DNA from: a bacterium 1xD42-67
Lineage (GTDB): Bacteria > Bacillota > Clostridia > Oscillospirales > Oscillospiraceae
Length of the DNA: 64,000 bases
Direction: 5' to 3'
Assembly: GCA_003612335.1 (NCBI GenBank)
Contig: RAYO01000016.1
Coordinates: 25,442 to 89,441, forward strand
Position numbers and translations under genes: made by a program. The first letter of the stretch is position 1; the number at the start of each line of letters is the position of its first letter. Under the pieces are notes generated by a model. That model was given only the letters and a program-made list of their open reading frames with translations. It made no database searches and was not told the DNA's origin. Shown here piece after piece: positions 23,668-32,657 of the stretch.

Positions 23668-24498
23668 TCATCTCGTCTGATCCTTGGAAAACATCCCGGC
23701 GCACAGCCATCCGGCCAGTTGGCCGGCATTGACGTTGAGCTTCGCGGCCCCGCGCAGCTCGTCCACCAGATCTGCCGCCCGCAGCAGCCGGCGGCGGTCC
23801 TCCGTCCGGACCGCCCGAGCCCCCAGCTCCTTTTTCAGGGCGTCCAGCAGGGCGGACAGCTCCTCCCGGCCCCGCTTGCTGTCCAGGGCCATAGCTGTCT
23901 GGAAGAGCTCCAGCTCCCCTGCCCCTTCCAAAGCGTCGGCCAGCTCCCTCACCAGGGCGGCGCCCTCCTCGGGGAGCACGGGGCCGCTGTGCTCCGCCGG
24001 AGAGAGGACCAGCTCCTCACACCGGGAGCGCACCGTCTCCAGCAGTCCGCCCCCATTGTCCGCCAGGAGGAGGAAGGCGGCGTATCTTGGCCCCTCCTCC
24101 AGCAGCTTGAGCATGGCGTTCTGGGCAGAGGGGTTCATCCGGTCAGCTCCCTCCAAGAGATAGACCTTCCGCTCCCCCTCGTTGGGGCGGATATGAGCGT
24201 CGGAGCGCAGGGCCCGGATCTGGTCCACCGTGATGGGCTTCCCCTCCCCCGGTCCGGTGACGACGGACAGATCCGGATGGATCCCCTTGTCCACCTTCAG
24301 GCAGGGCCCGCACTGTCCGCAGGGCTTCTCCCCCTTCGAGGTGCACAGCATCCCTCCCGCCAGCAGCCGGGCCAGGACGTGCCGCCCGGAGCCTACCGGA
24401 CCGGAGATGATGTAGGCGTGGGACAGTCCCCGTCCCCGCTCCTGCTGAGACAGCTGCTCTTTGATCTTCTCATTCCCCTTCAGGGCTGAAAGCTCCAT
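23668..24498 (-). CDS. holB: DNA polymerase III delta' subunit
   Basis: Clamp-loader subunit of the replicative polymerase, 276 residues. The AAA+ region has a P-loop in which the usual Lys is replaced (GPVGSGRH, about 33-40), as expected for delta', which does not hydrolyse ATP. A zinc-finger CxxxxxxxCxxCxxC is at about 52-67, and a sensor region (ADRMNPSAQNAMLKLLEEG) at about 118-136. ATG 24498 follows AGTGAGGCATGAT and starts 1 base after the decarboxylase stop. The gene order decarboxylase-holB-ricT matches the Bacillus yaaO-holB-yaaT neighbourhood. Confidence 0.93.
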   Translation of the reverse strand: MELSALKGNEKIKEQLSQQERGRGLSHAYIISGPVGSGRHVLARLLAGGMLCTSKGEKPCGQCGPCLKVDKGIHPDLSVVTGPGEGKPITVDQIRALRSDAHIRPNEGERKVYLLEGADRMNPSAQNAMLKLLEEGPRYAAFLLLADNGGGLLETVRSRCEELVLSPAEHSGPVLPEEGAALVRELADALEGAGELELFQTAMALDSKRGREELSALLDALKKELGARAVRTEDRRRLLRAADLVDELRGAAKLNVNAGQLAGWLCAGMFSKDQTR

Positions 24499-24499
24499 A

Positions 24500-25834
24500 T
24501 CATGCCTCACTTACGATTCGAACTTCTGACAGTGTATTATACCCTATCTTCTCCAAATAGGCCAGTTCTTTTTTTCCGATCCGCTCCCCGGGGGCCACCA
24601 CCGGGACGCCGGGGGGGTAGGGGGCGATCTGACAGGCGGCGATCTCCCCTTCGCAGTCCTTCAAAGGTCTCGGCCACTTCCGGACGGGGGCGAAGAGGGC
24701 CTGACTGGGGGAGAGGACTCGCTCCGGAATGGGCGGGGCGGGGATGGGGGGACAGTCCCCCATCTGGTCCCGCAGCTCCTCCAGGGCCCGCTCCAGACGG
24801 TAAAGATCCTCGTCGCTGTCTTGGGCAGTGCAGATGAAGACCACATGGCCCCCGTCCTCCATCTCCGGATAGATGCCCCTCTCTCTCAGCGCCTTTGCAA
24901 AGGCGGGGCCGTCCTTCACCTTCAGCACGAACCGGGTGGGATCCAGGGAAAATCCGTGGTACGGCCTGTCGGTCAGGCTGGGGAATCTCTGCCGCAGCTC
25001 CGCCACTCGGACGGCGGTCCGCTGATATCCCCAGACACCGGTCTCCTCCATCCACTGGCGGGCCAGGTCGATAGAAGCCAAGATGGGGTAAGAGGGGCTG
25101 GAGGTGCCGAAGACCGAGGCCGTCTGCCGCGCCTGGTCCAGCTCAAAGCCGTCGAAAAAGAGCAGGGCGGCCTGTCCCATGGCAGGGAGGGTCTTGTGGG
25201 CGGACACCGTCACCACGTCCGCCCCCCAGAAGGGGGCCAGGCCCAGGAAGGTCAAGTGGGCCCCGTGGGCGCCGTCTACGAAAAGTTTTCCACCATGGGC
25301 GTGGATGACCCGGGAGATGGCCCCGACATTCGATAATGTTCCGGCATATGTGGGGGAGGTGATACATACCGTTTTGATATCCGGACATCTCTCCAGAGCT
25401 TTTTCCACATCCTCCGGAGAGATGGGGCCGGGGATATTCTCCTCCCTCAGCCAGGGCCGCTCCAGCCAGACGGGCTCCAGGTCCAGCAGGGCCAGGGCGT
25501 TGAAGGCCGCCCGGTGGCAGCCCCGGTCCATGAGCACCCGGTCTCTTGGCCTGCAGCACAGGGCCAGCCCGGTGTGGATCCCCATGGTGGATCCGCCGGT
25601 GAGGAACTGGCAGCAGTCAAAGCCGAAGAGGTCCGCCCACAGCCGCTGGGCGGAGTCGAAGGGCTCGCCGGCCTCGTAGAGGTCCCCTGTCCCGGGCAGT
25701 TCGGTGATATCGATAGGGGCCAGCCCCGCCAGCTCCGGGGCCGGGAGGAACGTCCCCTTGTGTCCCGGCATATGGAACCGGAGGGATCCGCGGCCAGCGT
25801 AGTCCCGCAGGACGTCGTAGAGGGGGGTGGGCAT
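24500..25834 (-). CDS. Orn/Lys/Arg decarboxylase family protein (YaaO-like)
   Basis: PLP-dependent amino acid decarboxylase of the fold-type I major group, 444 residues, short form without the wing domain. HMPGHK (21-26) is the family N-terminal motif. The PLP lysine is Lys214 in SAHKTLPA; the DGAH pocket (187-190) binds the cofactor ring. Substrate (ornithine, lysine or arginine) cannot be told by eye; Bacillus SpeA of this size is an arginine decarboxylase. Ribosome site is AAGGAAGGAG. It is coupled to holB with a 1-base gap. Confidence 0.9.
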   Translation of the reverse strand: MPTPLYDVLRDYAGRGSLRFHMPGHKGTFLPAPELAGLAPIDITELPGTGDLYEAGEPFDSAQRLWADLFGFDCCQFLTGGSTMGIHTGLALCCRPRDRVLMDRGCHRAAFNALALLDLEPVWLERPWLREENIPGPISPEDVEKALERCPDIKTVCITSPTYAGTLSNVGAISRVIHAHGGKLFVDGAHGAHLTFLGLAPFWGADVVTVSAHKTLPAMGQAALLFFDGFELDQARQTASVFGTSSPSYPILASIDLARQWMEETGVWGYQRTAVRVAELRQRFPSLTDRPYHGFSLDPTRFVLKVKDGPAFAKALRERGIYPEMEDGGHVVFICTAQDSDEDLYRLERALEELRDQMGDCPPIPAPPIPERVLSPSQALFAPVRKWPRPLKDCEGEIAACQIAPYPPGVPVVAPGERIGKKELAYLEKIGYNTLSEVRIVSEA

Positions 25835-25854
25835 AGCAGAACTCCTTCCTTTTT

Positions 25855-25881
25855 GCAGGGGCGGCTATGAGCCGCCCCTGC
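25855..25881. repeat. Palindromic GGGGCGG repeat
   Basis: GCAGGGGCGGCT-ATG-AGCCGCCCCTGC, a perfect 12-bp stem with a 3-base loop. Related palindromes lie at 34873-34962 and 52890-52916. Confidence 0.75.
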
Positions 25882-25884
25882 AGC

Positions 25885-25914
25885 AAAAAGGCGGAAGGGT
25901 CTCCCCTTCCGCCT
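25885..25914 (-). terminator. Intrinsic terminator of the rpmH-jag operon
   Basis: Minus strand AGGCGGAAGGG-GAGA-CCCTTCCGCCT followed by TTTT: a perfect 11-bp stem, 8 bases after jag. Confidence 0.92.
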
Positions 25915-25921
25915 GTGCTGT

Positions 25922-26929
25922 TCATCTCTGATGGGGGGCGTAAGCAACCACGGTGCGGCGGTTGGGCTCCACGCCGGTGGAGTAGGTAGTGACGCCCTTG
26001 TAGTCCTGGAGAGCGGTATGGATCACATGACGCTCGTAGGCGTTCATGGGCTCCAGGGTCATGTTCTTCCGGTACTTGACCACCTTGCCCGCCACCTTGA
26101 TGGCCAGCCGCTGGAGGGATTCCTCCCGCTTGGCCCGGTAGCCCTCGGCGTCCACATGGATCCTGACCCGCTTGGACTGGCCGCGGTTGACGGTGTAGCT
26201 GGTGAGCTGCTGGATCGCATCCAGGGTCTCTCCCCGGCGGCCGATGATGGCCCCCAGGTCTCTGCCCTGGAGGACGACCTTGTAGTTGCCCTCGCTGGTG
26301 ATGAAGATCTCGGGGGCGGCCTGGACCTTCAAATGCTCCATCAGACCGGTGAGGAAGGTGCGGATCTGACCGGCCTTCTCATCGTCAGGGGCGGCGGGAT
26401 CCATGGTCACCGGGGCCTGGGGCGCGGGAGCGGAGCCGATCAGCACCTCGTCCCCCTCCTGGAGGCGCTCCTCCCGCCGGGGACGGGGCCGTTCCCGGCG
26501 CTCCGGCCGGGACTGGCGCTGCTTCGGGGGGGCCATGCCCGGCTTGGCGGCCAGGATGGTCTCCTCTGCCACGGGCGCAGCGGGGACCTCCTCCTTCACC
26601 GCCGGTCTGGGGGCGGGAGCGGCCTTCTGCGCAGGCTTGGCGGCGGCAAGGACGGTCTCCTCACGCTCAGGGGTGGGCTTAGCCGCCGGGAGGACAGGCG
26701 CCGGGGCCTCCTCTAAAAGGGGCTCGTCAGTGACGGGGCGGGGCTTCCCGTCCACCTCCTGATAGCTCACCCGGACCTTGGCGGGGTTGCTGCCAAAGCC
26801 CAGGAACCCGGACTTCGCCCGTTCGATGACCTCCACTGACACATCGTCCCGGTCCAGGCCCAGCTGGAACAGGGCGGCAGAGATGGCGTCTTCCTCAGAG
26901 CGTCCGGTGGTCTCGATCCATTTCAACAT
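25922..26929 (-). CDS. jag: RNA-binding protein Jag/KhpB (SpoIIIJ-associated)
   Basis: RNA-binding protein that partners KhpA and affects cell elongation and division, 335 residues. The Jag_N domain (1-52, with KSGFLGFG) is followed by a long Ala/Pro/Glu-rich linker (about 60-180). The KH domain carries GAIIGRRGETLDAIQ in place of the usual GxxG loop (about 226-240), and the R3H domain ends with ERHVIHTALQ and the GVEPNRR segment. The linker is longer than in Bacillus Jag (208 residues). It follows yidC by 3 bases, the usual yidC-jag pairing. Confidence 0.95.
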   Translation of the reverse strand: MLKWIETTGRSEEDAISAALFQLGLDRDDVSVEVIERAKSGFLGFGSNPAKVRVSYQEVDGKPRPVTDEPLLEEAPAPVLPAAKPTPEREETVLAAAKPAQKAAPAPRPAVKEEVPAAPVAEETILAAKPGMAPPKQRQSRPERRERPRPRREERLQEGDEVLIGSAPAPQAPVTMDPAAPDDEKAGQIRTFLTGLMEHLKVQAAPEIFITSEGNYKVVLQGRDLGAIIGRRGETLDAIQQLTSYTVNRGQSKRVRIHVDAEGYRAKREESLQRLAIKVAGKVVKYRKNMTLEPMNAYERHVIHTALQDYKGVTTYSTGVEPNRRTVVAYAPHQR

Positions 26930-26932
26930 CGC

Positions 26933-28423
26933 TCAGCTCTCCTCCTCATCCACTTCGACCTCGATCTCCTCGACCTCCACTTCCACCTCTTCGGTCTCGG
27001 CGGGGGGCTCCTCAGTCATCGGGGGCCGGGCAGAGACCGCCTCCGGGGCCTGGACGGCCTTGGGCTGTTCCTCTTCCTTGGTCTCAGTGGATCTGCCTTT
27101 CTTCTTCCCGGCGGCCTGGGCCTGAGCCTGGGCCCGGAAGATCTCATTGGGGTCAGTATAAGGGGTGACGCCGCCGTAGCGGCCGGGGATATAGGACCGG
27201 CCCCTGGCATAGGCGCGGATGCCCTCTCGGCTGTCATCCTTGTTCACGCCCTCGTGGTCAGGCTCCTCGTCCTTCTTCTTCGCCTTCTTCTTGCCCCGGT
27301 TCTTCTTCTCCTCCTCAAGGCGGCGCTGGCGCTCCAGCCGGGCCTCCTCCTTGCGGCGCTTCTCTTCTTCCTTCTCCTCGGCCTCCCGCCGGGCAGCGGC
27401 CTCCCGAGCAGCCTCATAGTCCTTCTTCAGCATCTTGCCGCAGATGACCTCCTGGCCCATCGTAACGAAATACTGGGCGATCCAGTACACAGTCAGGCCG
27501 GCGGGGATCGTGAAGCCGATCCAGATGGACATGACAGGCATCAGCCAGAGCATCATCTTGTTGGTGCTGTCCATCTGCTTGTTCTCAGACTGCTTGTTCA
27601 TCTGGTTCGTGGCCATAGACACCTTCATGCTCAGGAAGGATGTCACCACCGAGATGACGGGGAGGAGGAACAGGCCGATGGAGCCCCAATCCATCCCTCT
27701 CTTCCAGAACATGAGGGTGGGGATCTGGGACAGGTCGATGCCCAGGAACTGGAAGTCCAGGATGAACAGGCTCTCCCCTGCGCCGGGGAAGTAGCTGCTC
27801 AGCGCCCCCTGGAGGGCGGGCAGGTTGGTGGAATCGATCTGGGACAGCAGATACAGCTGGTTGAAGGACCCATTTTGGAACAGACCGGAGAGGATCCCGT
27901 CTTTATTCTTCCAAAGGCCGTCTACCACCAGCTGGAGCTCTCCGTTGGAGACCTTCTCGCCGATGCTGTTGACGATCTTATCCATGGCCCCCTGGGGCAC
28001 CCAGCCGTTGGCCACGGCCAGCGTCCCCCAGTCCAGCTGGGCGGCCAGCACCTGGATCTGCTCGCCGGTCAGGCCCATGAAGTAGGTCAAAGGCTCACGG
28101 ATGACCCCATACAGGGCGATCAGCACGAACATGGGGATCAGGGACCACAGGCAGCCGCCCATGGGGTTGACCTTCTCCTTCTCATAGAGCTTCTGCAGCT
28201 CCAGGTTGTAGCGCTCCCGGTCTTTGCCATACATCTTCTGGAGCTTCTGCATCTTCTCTGAGAGCATGGTGGTCTGGATCATGCTCTTCTTGCTCTTCAG
28301 AGTGACGGGGAACAGGAGCAGCTTGACCACCACAGCGAACAGGATCAGGGCAATACCATAGCTGTGGAACAAGTTGTAGAACAGCAGCAGCAGCCAGGCA
28401 AAGGGTTGTAGAATGATACCCAC
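26933..28423 (-). CDS. yidC: Membrane protein insertase YidC (SpoIIIJ)
   Basis: Sec-independent insertase and Sec partner, 496 residues. There are five hydrophobic segments in the first 330 residues, with the conserved hydrophilic-groove arginine in the first core helices (AVVVKLLLFPVTLKSKKSM region, about 30-48). An extracellular insertion of about 120 residues lies between helices 2 and 3, as in clostridial YidC. The C-terminal 165 residues are a highly charged Lys/Glu/Arg tail, with an acidic end (EVEVEVEEIEVEVDEEES), much longer than in Bacillus. The tail may bind ribosomes, an inference from its charge. Not preceded by a lipobox. Confidence 0.94.
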   Translation of the reverse strand: MGIILQPFAWLLLLFYNLFHSYGIALILFAVVVKLLLFPVTLKSKKSMIQTTMLSEKMQKLQKMYGKDRERYNLELQKLYEKEKVNPMGGCLWSLIPMFVLIALYGVIREPLTYFMGLTGEQIQVLAAQLDWGTLAVANGWVPQGAMDKIVNSIGEKVSNGELQLVVDGLWKNKDGILSGLFQNGSFNQLYLLSQIDSTNLPALQGALSSYFPGAGESLFILDFQFLGIDLSQIPTLMFWKRGMDWGSIGLFLLPVISVVTSFLSMKVSMATNQMNKQSENKQMDSTNKMMLWLMPVMSIWIGFTIPAGLTVYWIAQYFVTMGQEVICGKMLKKDYEAAREAAARREAEEKEEEKRRKEEARLERQRRLEEEKKNRGKKKAKKKDEEPDHEGVNKDDSREGIRAYARGRSYIPGRYGGVTPYTDPNEIFRAQAQAQAAGKKKGRSTETKEEEQPKAVQAPEAVSARPPMTEEPPAETEEVEVEVEEIEVEVDEEES

Positions 28424-28460
28424 TAAATGTTACCTCCGCTCAATATTTGTGGCAGATATC

Positions 28461-28679
28461 CTATGGCACAGGGTCATATTCGACGGACTCCTGCCGGTGG
28501 AAAGGGTGGCACCGCGCGAGCCTGCGCAGGGCCAGCCAGCTCCCCTTCGCCGCGCCATACTTCTCCACCGCCTCCAGAGCATATTCTGAACAGGTAGGGA
28601 TGAAGCGGCAGCAAGGGGGGCGCAGGGGGGAGAGGGACCGCCGGTAACAGCGGATCAGGGCCAGGAGGAGGGATCTCAT
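28461..28679 (-). CDS. yidD: Membrane protein insertion efficiency factor YidD
   Basis: Small protein of 72 residues acting with YidC. The family cysteines and sequence are present: [12 protein letters not shown] [27 protein letters not shown] (about 11-37, given in part) and a C-terminal RLARCHPFH. Its ATG overlaps the rnpA stop by 4 bases, the typical rnpA-yidD coupling. Confidence 0.95.
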   Translation of the reverse strand: MRSLLLALIRCYRRSLSPLRPPCCRFIPTCSEYALEAVEKYGAAKGSWLALRRLARCHPFHRQESVEYDPVP

Positions 28680-29032
28680 CGGGGCCTGTCCCCTTTCGGA
28701 GCCAGGAGGCCCAGCTTCTTCACCAGCTGACCGAAGCTGCGGACCAGCTCGCTGTGCCGGCCGTAGATCGCCCGGGCACGGGCCACGATCACCACGTCGT
28801 AGCCGGAGAGCAGCTCCTCCTCGCGGGTGCGGTACAGCTCACGGATCCGGCGGCGGGCCCGGTTGCGCTTGACGGCGTTGCCCAACTTCACCCCGGTGGT
28901 GATGCCCAGCCGGCTCACCGGCCGGCCGTTCTTCCGGCAGTAGATGACGAAATAGGGGGACACAGCGCTCTTCCCCTTGTTGTACAGCCGGCGGAACTCA
29001 TGATTCTGCTTTAGGGAGATGGTATGTTCCAT
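28676..29032 (-). CDS. rnpA: Ribonuclease P protein component
   Basis: Protein subunit of RNase P, which matures the 5' ends of tRNAs; 118 residues. The RNR motif is visible as [15 protein letters not shown] (about 52-66), with the central-cleft FRRLYNKGK near the N-terminus. Start ATG 29032 was chosen for GGAGGACAGC upstream; an earlier in-frame ATG lacks a ribosome site. It lies between rpmH and yidD, as in nearly all bacteria. Confidence 0.96.
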   Translation of the reverse strand: MEHTISLKQNHEFRRLYNKGKSAVSPYFVIYCRKNGRPVSRLGITTGVKLGNAVKRNRARRRIRELYRTREEELLSGYDVVIVARARAIYGRHSELVRSFGQLVKKLGLLAPKGDRPR

Positions 29033-29169
29033 GCTGTCCTCCGTTGAAAGGCGCATATGCACATATAGGGCGGGGGAATATTTCCCACGCCCCTGCTGTG
29101 TGCGCTATATCCACTGTGTCCTTCTATCCCGTCTCATCCAAGGACCGGCTGTGTGCCGGTCCCCTCCCC

Positions 29170-29304
29170 TCAGTGGGTCAGGCGGACGCGGCCCTTGGCG
29201 CGGCGGCGGGCCAGCACCTTGCGGCCGTTGCGGGTAGCCATACGCTTGCGGAAGCCGTGCTCCTTGGAGCGCTGGCGCTTTTTGGGCTGATAGGTACGAA
29301 GCAT
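29170..29304 (-). CDS. rpmH: 50S ribosomal protein L34
   Basis: 44 residues beginning [20 protein letters not shown], the invariant L34 sequence, ending RVRLTH. Ribosome site GAGGAGGTGTC. First gene of the leftward rpmH-rnpA-yidD-yidC-jag operon, with a promoter at 29436-29465. Confidence 0.98.
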   Translation of the reverse strand: MLRTYQPKKRQRSKEHGFRKRMATRNGRKVLARRRAKGRVRLTH

Positions 29305-29435
29305 GGGGGACACCTCCTCATTCGATCTCAAGCCGGCTCTTCCGGCCCAACAACAGCCCCCGCGGGGCTGCGGTCTGCATGTATCGCCCCTTGGAGACAG
29401 GCCCACAGATCCTGCCCCCAAAAGATACGTCCATC

Positions 29436-29465
29436 ATTATAGCGGATAGAGGCCGCCTCTGTCAA
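29436..29465 (-). promoter_or_regulatory. Sigma-A promoter of rpmH operon
   Basis: Minus strand TTGACA (29460-29465), 18 bases, TATAAT (29436-29441). A second TTGACA (29514-29519) lies 50 bases further upstream with TAAAAT at 15-base spacing, a possible weaker promoter. Confidence 0.85.
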
Positions 29466-29601
29466 CCATATTTTTGCCTCTGGAGAGAGGATATTTTATC
29501 AGATCCCCCCTTCTGTCAACATCTTGTAGCCCTTTGGAGCCGCCTCCACGATCGATGCCCCCCCTCTTGGATACATTTAAAATAAAAGATCGCGAAATAT
29601 C

Positions 29602-29630
29602 TTGCTGGACCGCCCTTTTTTTGGTATAAT
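29602..29630 (+). promoter_or_regulatory. Sigma-A promoter of dnaA
   Basis: TTGCTG (29602-29607), 17 bases, TATAAT (29625-29630), about 80 bases upstream of dnaA. Confidence 0.85.
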
Positions 29631-29711
29631 GGAAGGAGTGGAAAAAACGCTATTTTTTGACCCCGAAAAGCGGCCCCGCCGCTTTTTTGACGTCTATCAA
29701 GGAGGAACGCT

Positions 29712-31028
29712 ATGGATCCCGCCGCTGAAGTATGGGACAAAGTGAAGTCCCTCATGGGGGCCGAGATGACGGCCACCACCCTGAACACCTGGTTCGACGA
29801 CGCCTCCGCCGTCGCCCTGGAGGAGAGCCGCTTCGTCCTGTACAGCCCCACCCGTTTCAAGCGGGACATCATCGCCGCCCGGTATCTGGTCCCCATCCAG
29901 CAGGCGCTCCACGAGCTCTTCTCCGCCGACTTCCAGGTGGATGTCCTCACCGAAGGGGAACTGGACACCTTCCAGAAGGAGGCGAAACCCAGCTCCTTCC
30001 TCCCGGGGACAGAGGAATATACCTTCGAGCGCTTCGTCGTGGGTGCCTCCAACAAGTTCGCCCACGCCGCCGCCCGGAAGGTGGCCGACGACCCCGGCGG
30101 GAGCTATAACCCCCTGTTCATCTTCGGCAACTCCGGTCTGGGCAAGACCCACCTGCTCTACTCGATCGCCCACACCATCCACGCCGCCCACCCCCAGTTC
30201 AAGGTGATCTACGTGAAGGGAGACGCCTTCACCAACGAGCTGGTAGCCGCCATCCGGGAGGGCCGCAATCAGGAGTTCCGGGAGAAATACCGGGGCGCGG
30301 ACGTGTTCCTCATGGACGACGTACAGTTCATCGCCGGCCGCGACTCTACCCAAGAGGAGATGTTCCATACCTTCAACACCCTCTATGAGCTGAAGAAGCA
30401 GATCGTATTCACCTCCGACCGGCCGCCGAAGGAGATGCTCCGGCTGGAGGACCGGCTGAAGACCCGCTTCGAGTGGGGCCTGCTGGCCGATATCGTCCCC
30501 CCGGACTACGAGACCCGGGTGGCCATCATCCGCAACAAAGCCATCCGGATGGGGATGGAGCTGCCCGACTTCCTGATCCAGCTCATCGCCGAGAACATCA
30601 CCGCCAACGTCCGGCAGATCGAAGGGACGGTGAACAAGATCATGGCCTATCAGGACCTGATCGGCGACACGGTGGACAAGAACACCGTCATCCGGGCGGT
30701 GAAGGACATCTTCAAGGAAAAATCCGACATCCTGCCCACCGCCGACATCATCATCCAGGAGGTCTGCAATTTCTACAATATCGAGCCCGCCGTCCTCCGG
30801 GGCCAGGGCCGCTCCAAGGACGTCTCCTTGGCCCGGCAGATCGCCATCTATCTGATACGCCGGATGACCAACCTCTCTCTCAAAGAGATCGGCGTGGAAT
30901 TCAACGGCCGGGATCACAGCACCGTCCTCAACGCCCTCAACCGGATCGAGGCCCTGGTGAAGAACGACCCGGAGAAGGCGGAGATCGTCAAAGACATCAC
31001 CACCAACATCAATGCCAGATATGAATAG
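29712..31028 (+). CDS. dnaA: Chromosomal replication initiator protein DnaA
   Basis: AAA+ initiator that opens oriC, 438 residues. Domain I is at 1-80, followed by a short linker. The ATPase domain has Walker A GNSGLGKTHLL (139-149) and Walker B DVFLMDDVQF (about 197-206). Domain IV has the DnaA-box-binding signature NGRDHSTVLNAL (about 398-409). Ribosome site CAAGGAGGAACGC. The leader holds a GC hairpin followed by T residues. It is divergent from rpmH and upstream of dnaN, the standard origin layout. Confidence 0.98.
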   Translation: MDPAAEVWDKVKSLMGAEMTATTLNTWFDDASAVALEESRFVLYSPTRFKRDIIAARYLVPIQQALHELFSADFQVDVLTEGELDTFQKEAKPSSFLPGTEEYTFERFVVGASNKFAHAAARKVADDPGGSYNPLFIFGNSGLGKTHLLYSIAHTIHAAHPQFKVIYVKGDAFTNELVAAIREGRNQEFREKYRGADVFLMDDVQFIAGRDSTQEEMFHTFNTLYELKKQIVFTSDRPPKEMLRLEDRLKTRFEWGLLADIVPPDYETRVAIIRNKAIRMGMELPDFLIQLIAENITANVRQIEGTVNKIMAYQDLIGDTVDKNTVIRAVKDIFKEKSDILPTADIIIQEVCNFYNIEPAVLRGQGRSKDVSLARQIAIYLIRRMTNLSLKEIGVEFNGRDHSTVLNALNRIEALVKNDPEKAEIVKDITTNINARYE

Positions 31029-31265
31029 AGGGCGTCCTCTGCCCCCGCTCTCCACATCCTTTTGTGGGATCTTCGTGGAGAGATGTGGATAAAAAACGCC
31101 CCTGTGGAAAAGCTTCCGATCCCCTCCACACCCCCTGTGGGCCCGCTCTCCTTACAGCCCCATGGGTCTGCGCCGTCTTTCCACATTTTTTTCGCCTACG
31201 GACTACTGTTACTAAAAAAATATCCTCTCCTCCCCTATGGCGGAGAGAGAACGGAGGAACTGCAT
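31029..31265. other. oriC: Chromosomal replication origin oriC (dnaA-dnaN gap)
   Basis: The 237-base gap is full of DnaA-box-like sites: TGTGGATAA (31084-31092, a perfect box in reverse), TGTGGAAAA (31103-31111), and weaker CTCTCCACA (31048), CCCTCCACA (31122) and CTTTCCACA (31177-31185). An AT-rich stretch at 31204-31223 (CTACTGTTACTAAAAAAATA), followed by dnaN, could be the unwinding element. Only the first two boxes are strong. Gene direction flips around dnaA, in keeping with an origin here. Confidence 0.88.
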
Positions 31266-32372
31266 ATGAAATTCTCCTGCGAAAAGGCCCTGCTCTCTGC
31301 CGCGGTATCCATCACCTCCCGGGCAGTGGCCGCCAAGAGCTCCATCCAAGCCATGGAGGGGATCCTGATCGAAGCGGGCCAGTCCCTGCGCCTCACCGGC
31401 TACGACCTGGAGACGGGGATCCAGGCCGCCGTCCCCGCTGAGATCGGGGAGGAGGGCTCGCTGGTGCTGTCCGCCCGCCTCTTCGGGGAGATCGTCCGCA
31501 AGCTCCCCGACGACGTGGTGGTGTTCTCCTCCCAGGGGTACACAGTGAACATCAGATGCGGCCTGTCCGAGTTCAATATCCTGGGCACCGATCCGGAGGA
31601 GTTCCCCGAGCTGCCCAACGTGGACCAGCAGAACGCGCTGACCATCAAGCAGCCGGTGCTGCGGTCTATGATCGGCCAGACCCTCTTCGCCGTCAGTGAC
31701 AACGAGAGCCGGCCCATCCACACCGGCTCCCTCTTCGAAGTGGACGACACCGGTCTCACTGTGGTATCGGTGGATGGCTACCGCCTGGCCCTGCGCCACG
31801 AGGGGGTGGAGGAGAAGAAGGGGGCGGATGCCTTCTCTTTCGTGGTCCCCGGCTCCGCCCTCAATGAGGTGGAGAGGATCTGTTCCGGCGAGGGGGATGT
31901 GGTCATCACCCAGGGGGCCCGGCACGTCATGTTCCGCACCGGCGACACTGTCCTGGTCTGTCGCCGGCTGGAGGGGGACTTTTTGGCTTACCGCAACGCC
32001 ATCCCCCGGAACAACACGGTCAAGGTGGAGGTGGACGCCCGGGCCCTGCTGGCCTCCATCGACCGGGTGTCCCTTATCATCAGCGAGAAGCTCAAGTCCC
32101 CTCTGCGCTGTGTCTTCGGGGATGGGATCGTGTCCATCACCACCAGGACCGCCATCGGCGACGCCGCCGACCAGTGCCCCATCGCCGGCGATGGCGGCGG
32201 GCTGGAGATCGGCTTCAACAACAGATATCTCATGGACGCCCTGAAGGCCGCCCCCGCCGACAAGCTCCGCATGGAGTTCACCTCCGGCGTGGCCCCCTGT
32301 GTCATCCTCCCTGCAGAAGGGGAAGAGGATTTCACCTATATGGTCCTGCCGGTGCGGCTGAAGGCGAACTGA
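31266..32372 (+). CDS. dnaN: DNA polymerase III beta sliding clamp
   Basis: Ring-shaped processivity clamp, 368 residues, the normal length, with three repeated domains. The N-terminus MKFSCEKALLSAAVSITSRA and the C-terminal VAPCVILPAEGEEDFTYMVLPVRL (in two parts) are typical; the latter ends in the family VLPVR motif. Start ATG 31266 follows AACGGAGGAACTGCAT; a longer frame extends back through oriC and lacks support. Confidence 0.97.
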   Translation: MKFSCEKALLSAAVSITSRAVAAKSSIQAMEGILIEAGQSLRLTGYDLETGIQAAVPAEIGEEGSLVLSARLFGEIVRKLPDDVVVFSSQGYTVNIRCGLSEFNILGTDPEEFPELPNVDQQNALTIKQPVLRSMIGQTLFAVSDNESRPIHTGSLFEVDDTGLTVVSVDGYRLALRHEGVEEKKGADAFSFVVPGSALNEVERICSGEGDVVITQGARHVMFRTGDTVLVCRRLEGDFLAYRNAIPRNNTVKVEVDARALLASIDRVSLIISEKLKSPLRCVFGDGIVSITTRTAIGDAADQCPIAGDGGGLEIGFNNRYLMDALKAAPADKLRMEFTSGVAPCVILPAEGEEDFTYMVLPVRLKAN

Positions 32373-32441
32373 TACCCGTCCGCCTCTTGTCATACAGAGC
32401 GGGAGCTCTGACCGCAGGACGAAACAGTGAAGGAGAACGAG

Positions 32442-32657
32442 ATGGAGACACACGAGATTAAGATACACACCGAATATATCAAGCTCCAGGACCTGCTCAA
32501 GTTCGCCGGAGCGGTGGAGACAGGGGGAGACGCCAAGCTGATCGTCCAGGAGGGCCGGGTGACGGTCAACGGAGAGCCCTGCACCATGCGGGGGAAGAAG
32601 CTGCGCCCCGGAGACCGGGCGGCGGTCGACGGTGAGACGGAGCTGGTCGTCACGTGA
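32442..32657 (+). CDS. yaaA: S4-domain RNA-binding protein YaaA
   Basis: A 71-residue protein made of one S4-like domain: [19 protein letters not shown] then [23 protein letters not shown], which is the standard YaaA sequence between dnaN and recF. It probably binds rRNA or ribosomal particles, known only by family. ATG 32442 follows AAGGAGAACGAG; a GTG 15 bases upstream is an alternative. Its TGA overlaps the recF GTG start by 4 bases. Confidence 0.93.
   Translation: METHEIKIHTEYIKLQDLLKFAGAVETGGDAKLIVQEGRVTVNGEPCTMRGKKLRPGDRAAVDGETELVVT

Larger units (their letters stand above)
29305..29711. other. rpmH-dnaA divergent intergenic region
   Basis: A 407-base gap holding the rpmH promoter(s) (29436-29519) and the dnaA promoter (29602-29630), plus an AT-rich part around 29570-29600. 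I see no good DnaA box (TTATCCACA) here; the box cluster is downstream of dnaA. A GC palindrome with a T run (AAAGCGGCCCCGCCGCTTTTTT, in part, 29667-29690) lies in the dnaA leader and could attenuate. Confidence 0.7.

Noticed and set aside
29305..29711. oriC in the rpmH-dnaA gap
   Set aside because: AT-rich but without TTATCCACA-like boxes; the boxes are in the dnaA-dnaN gap.
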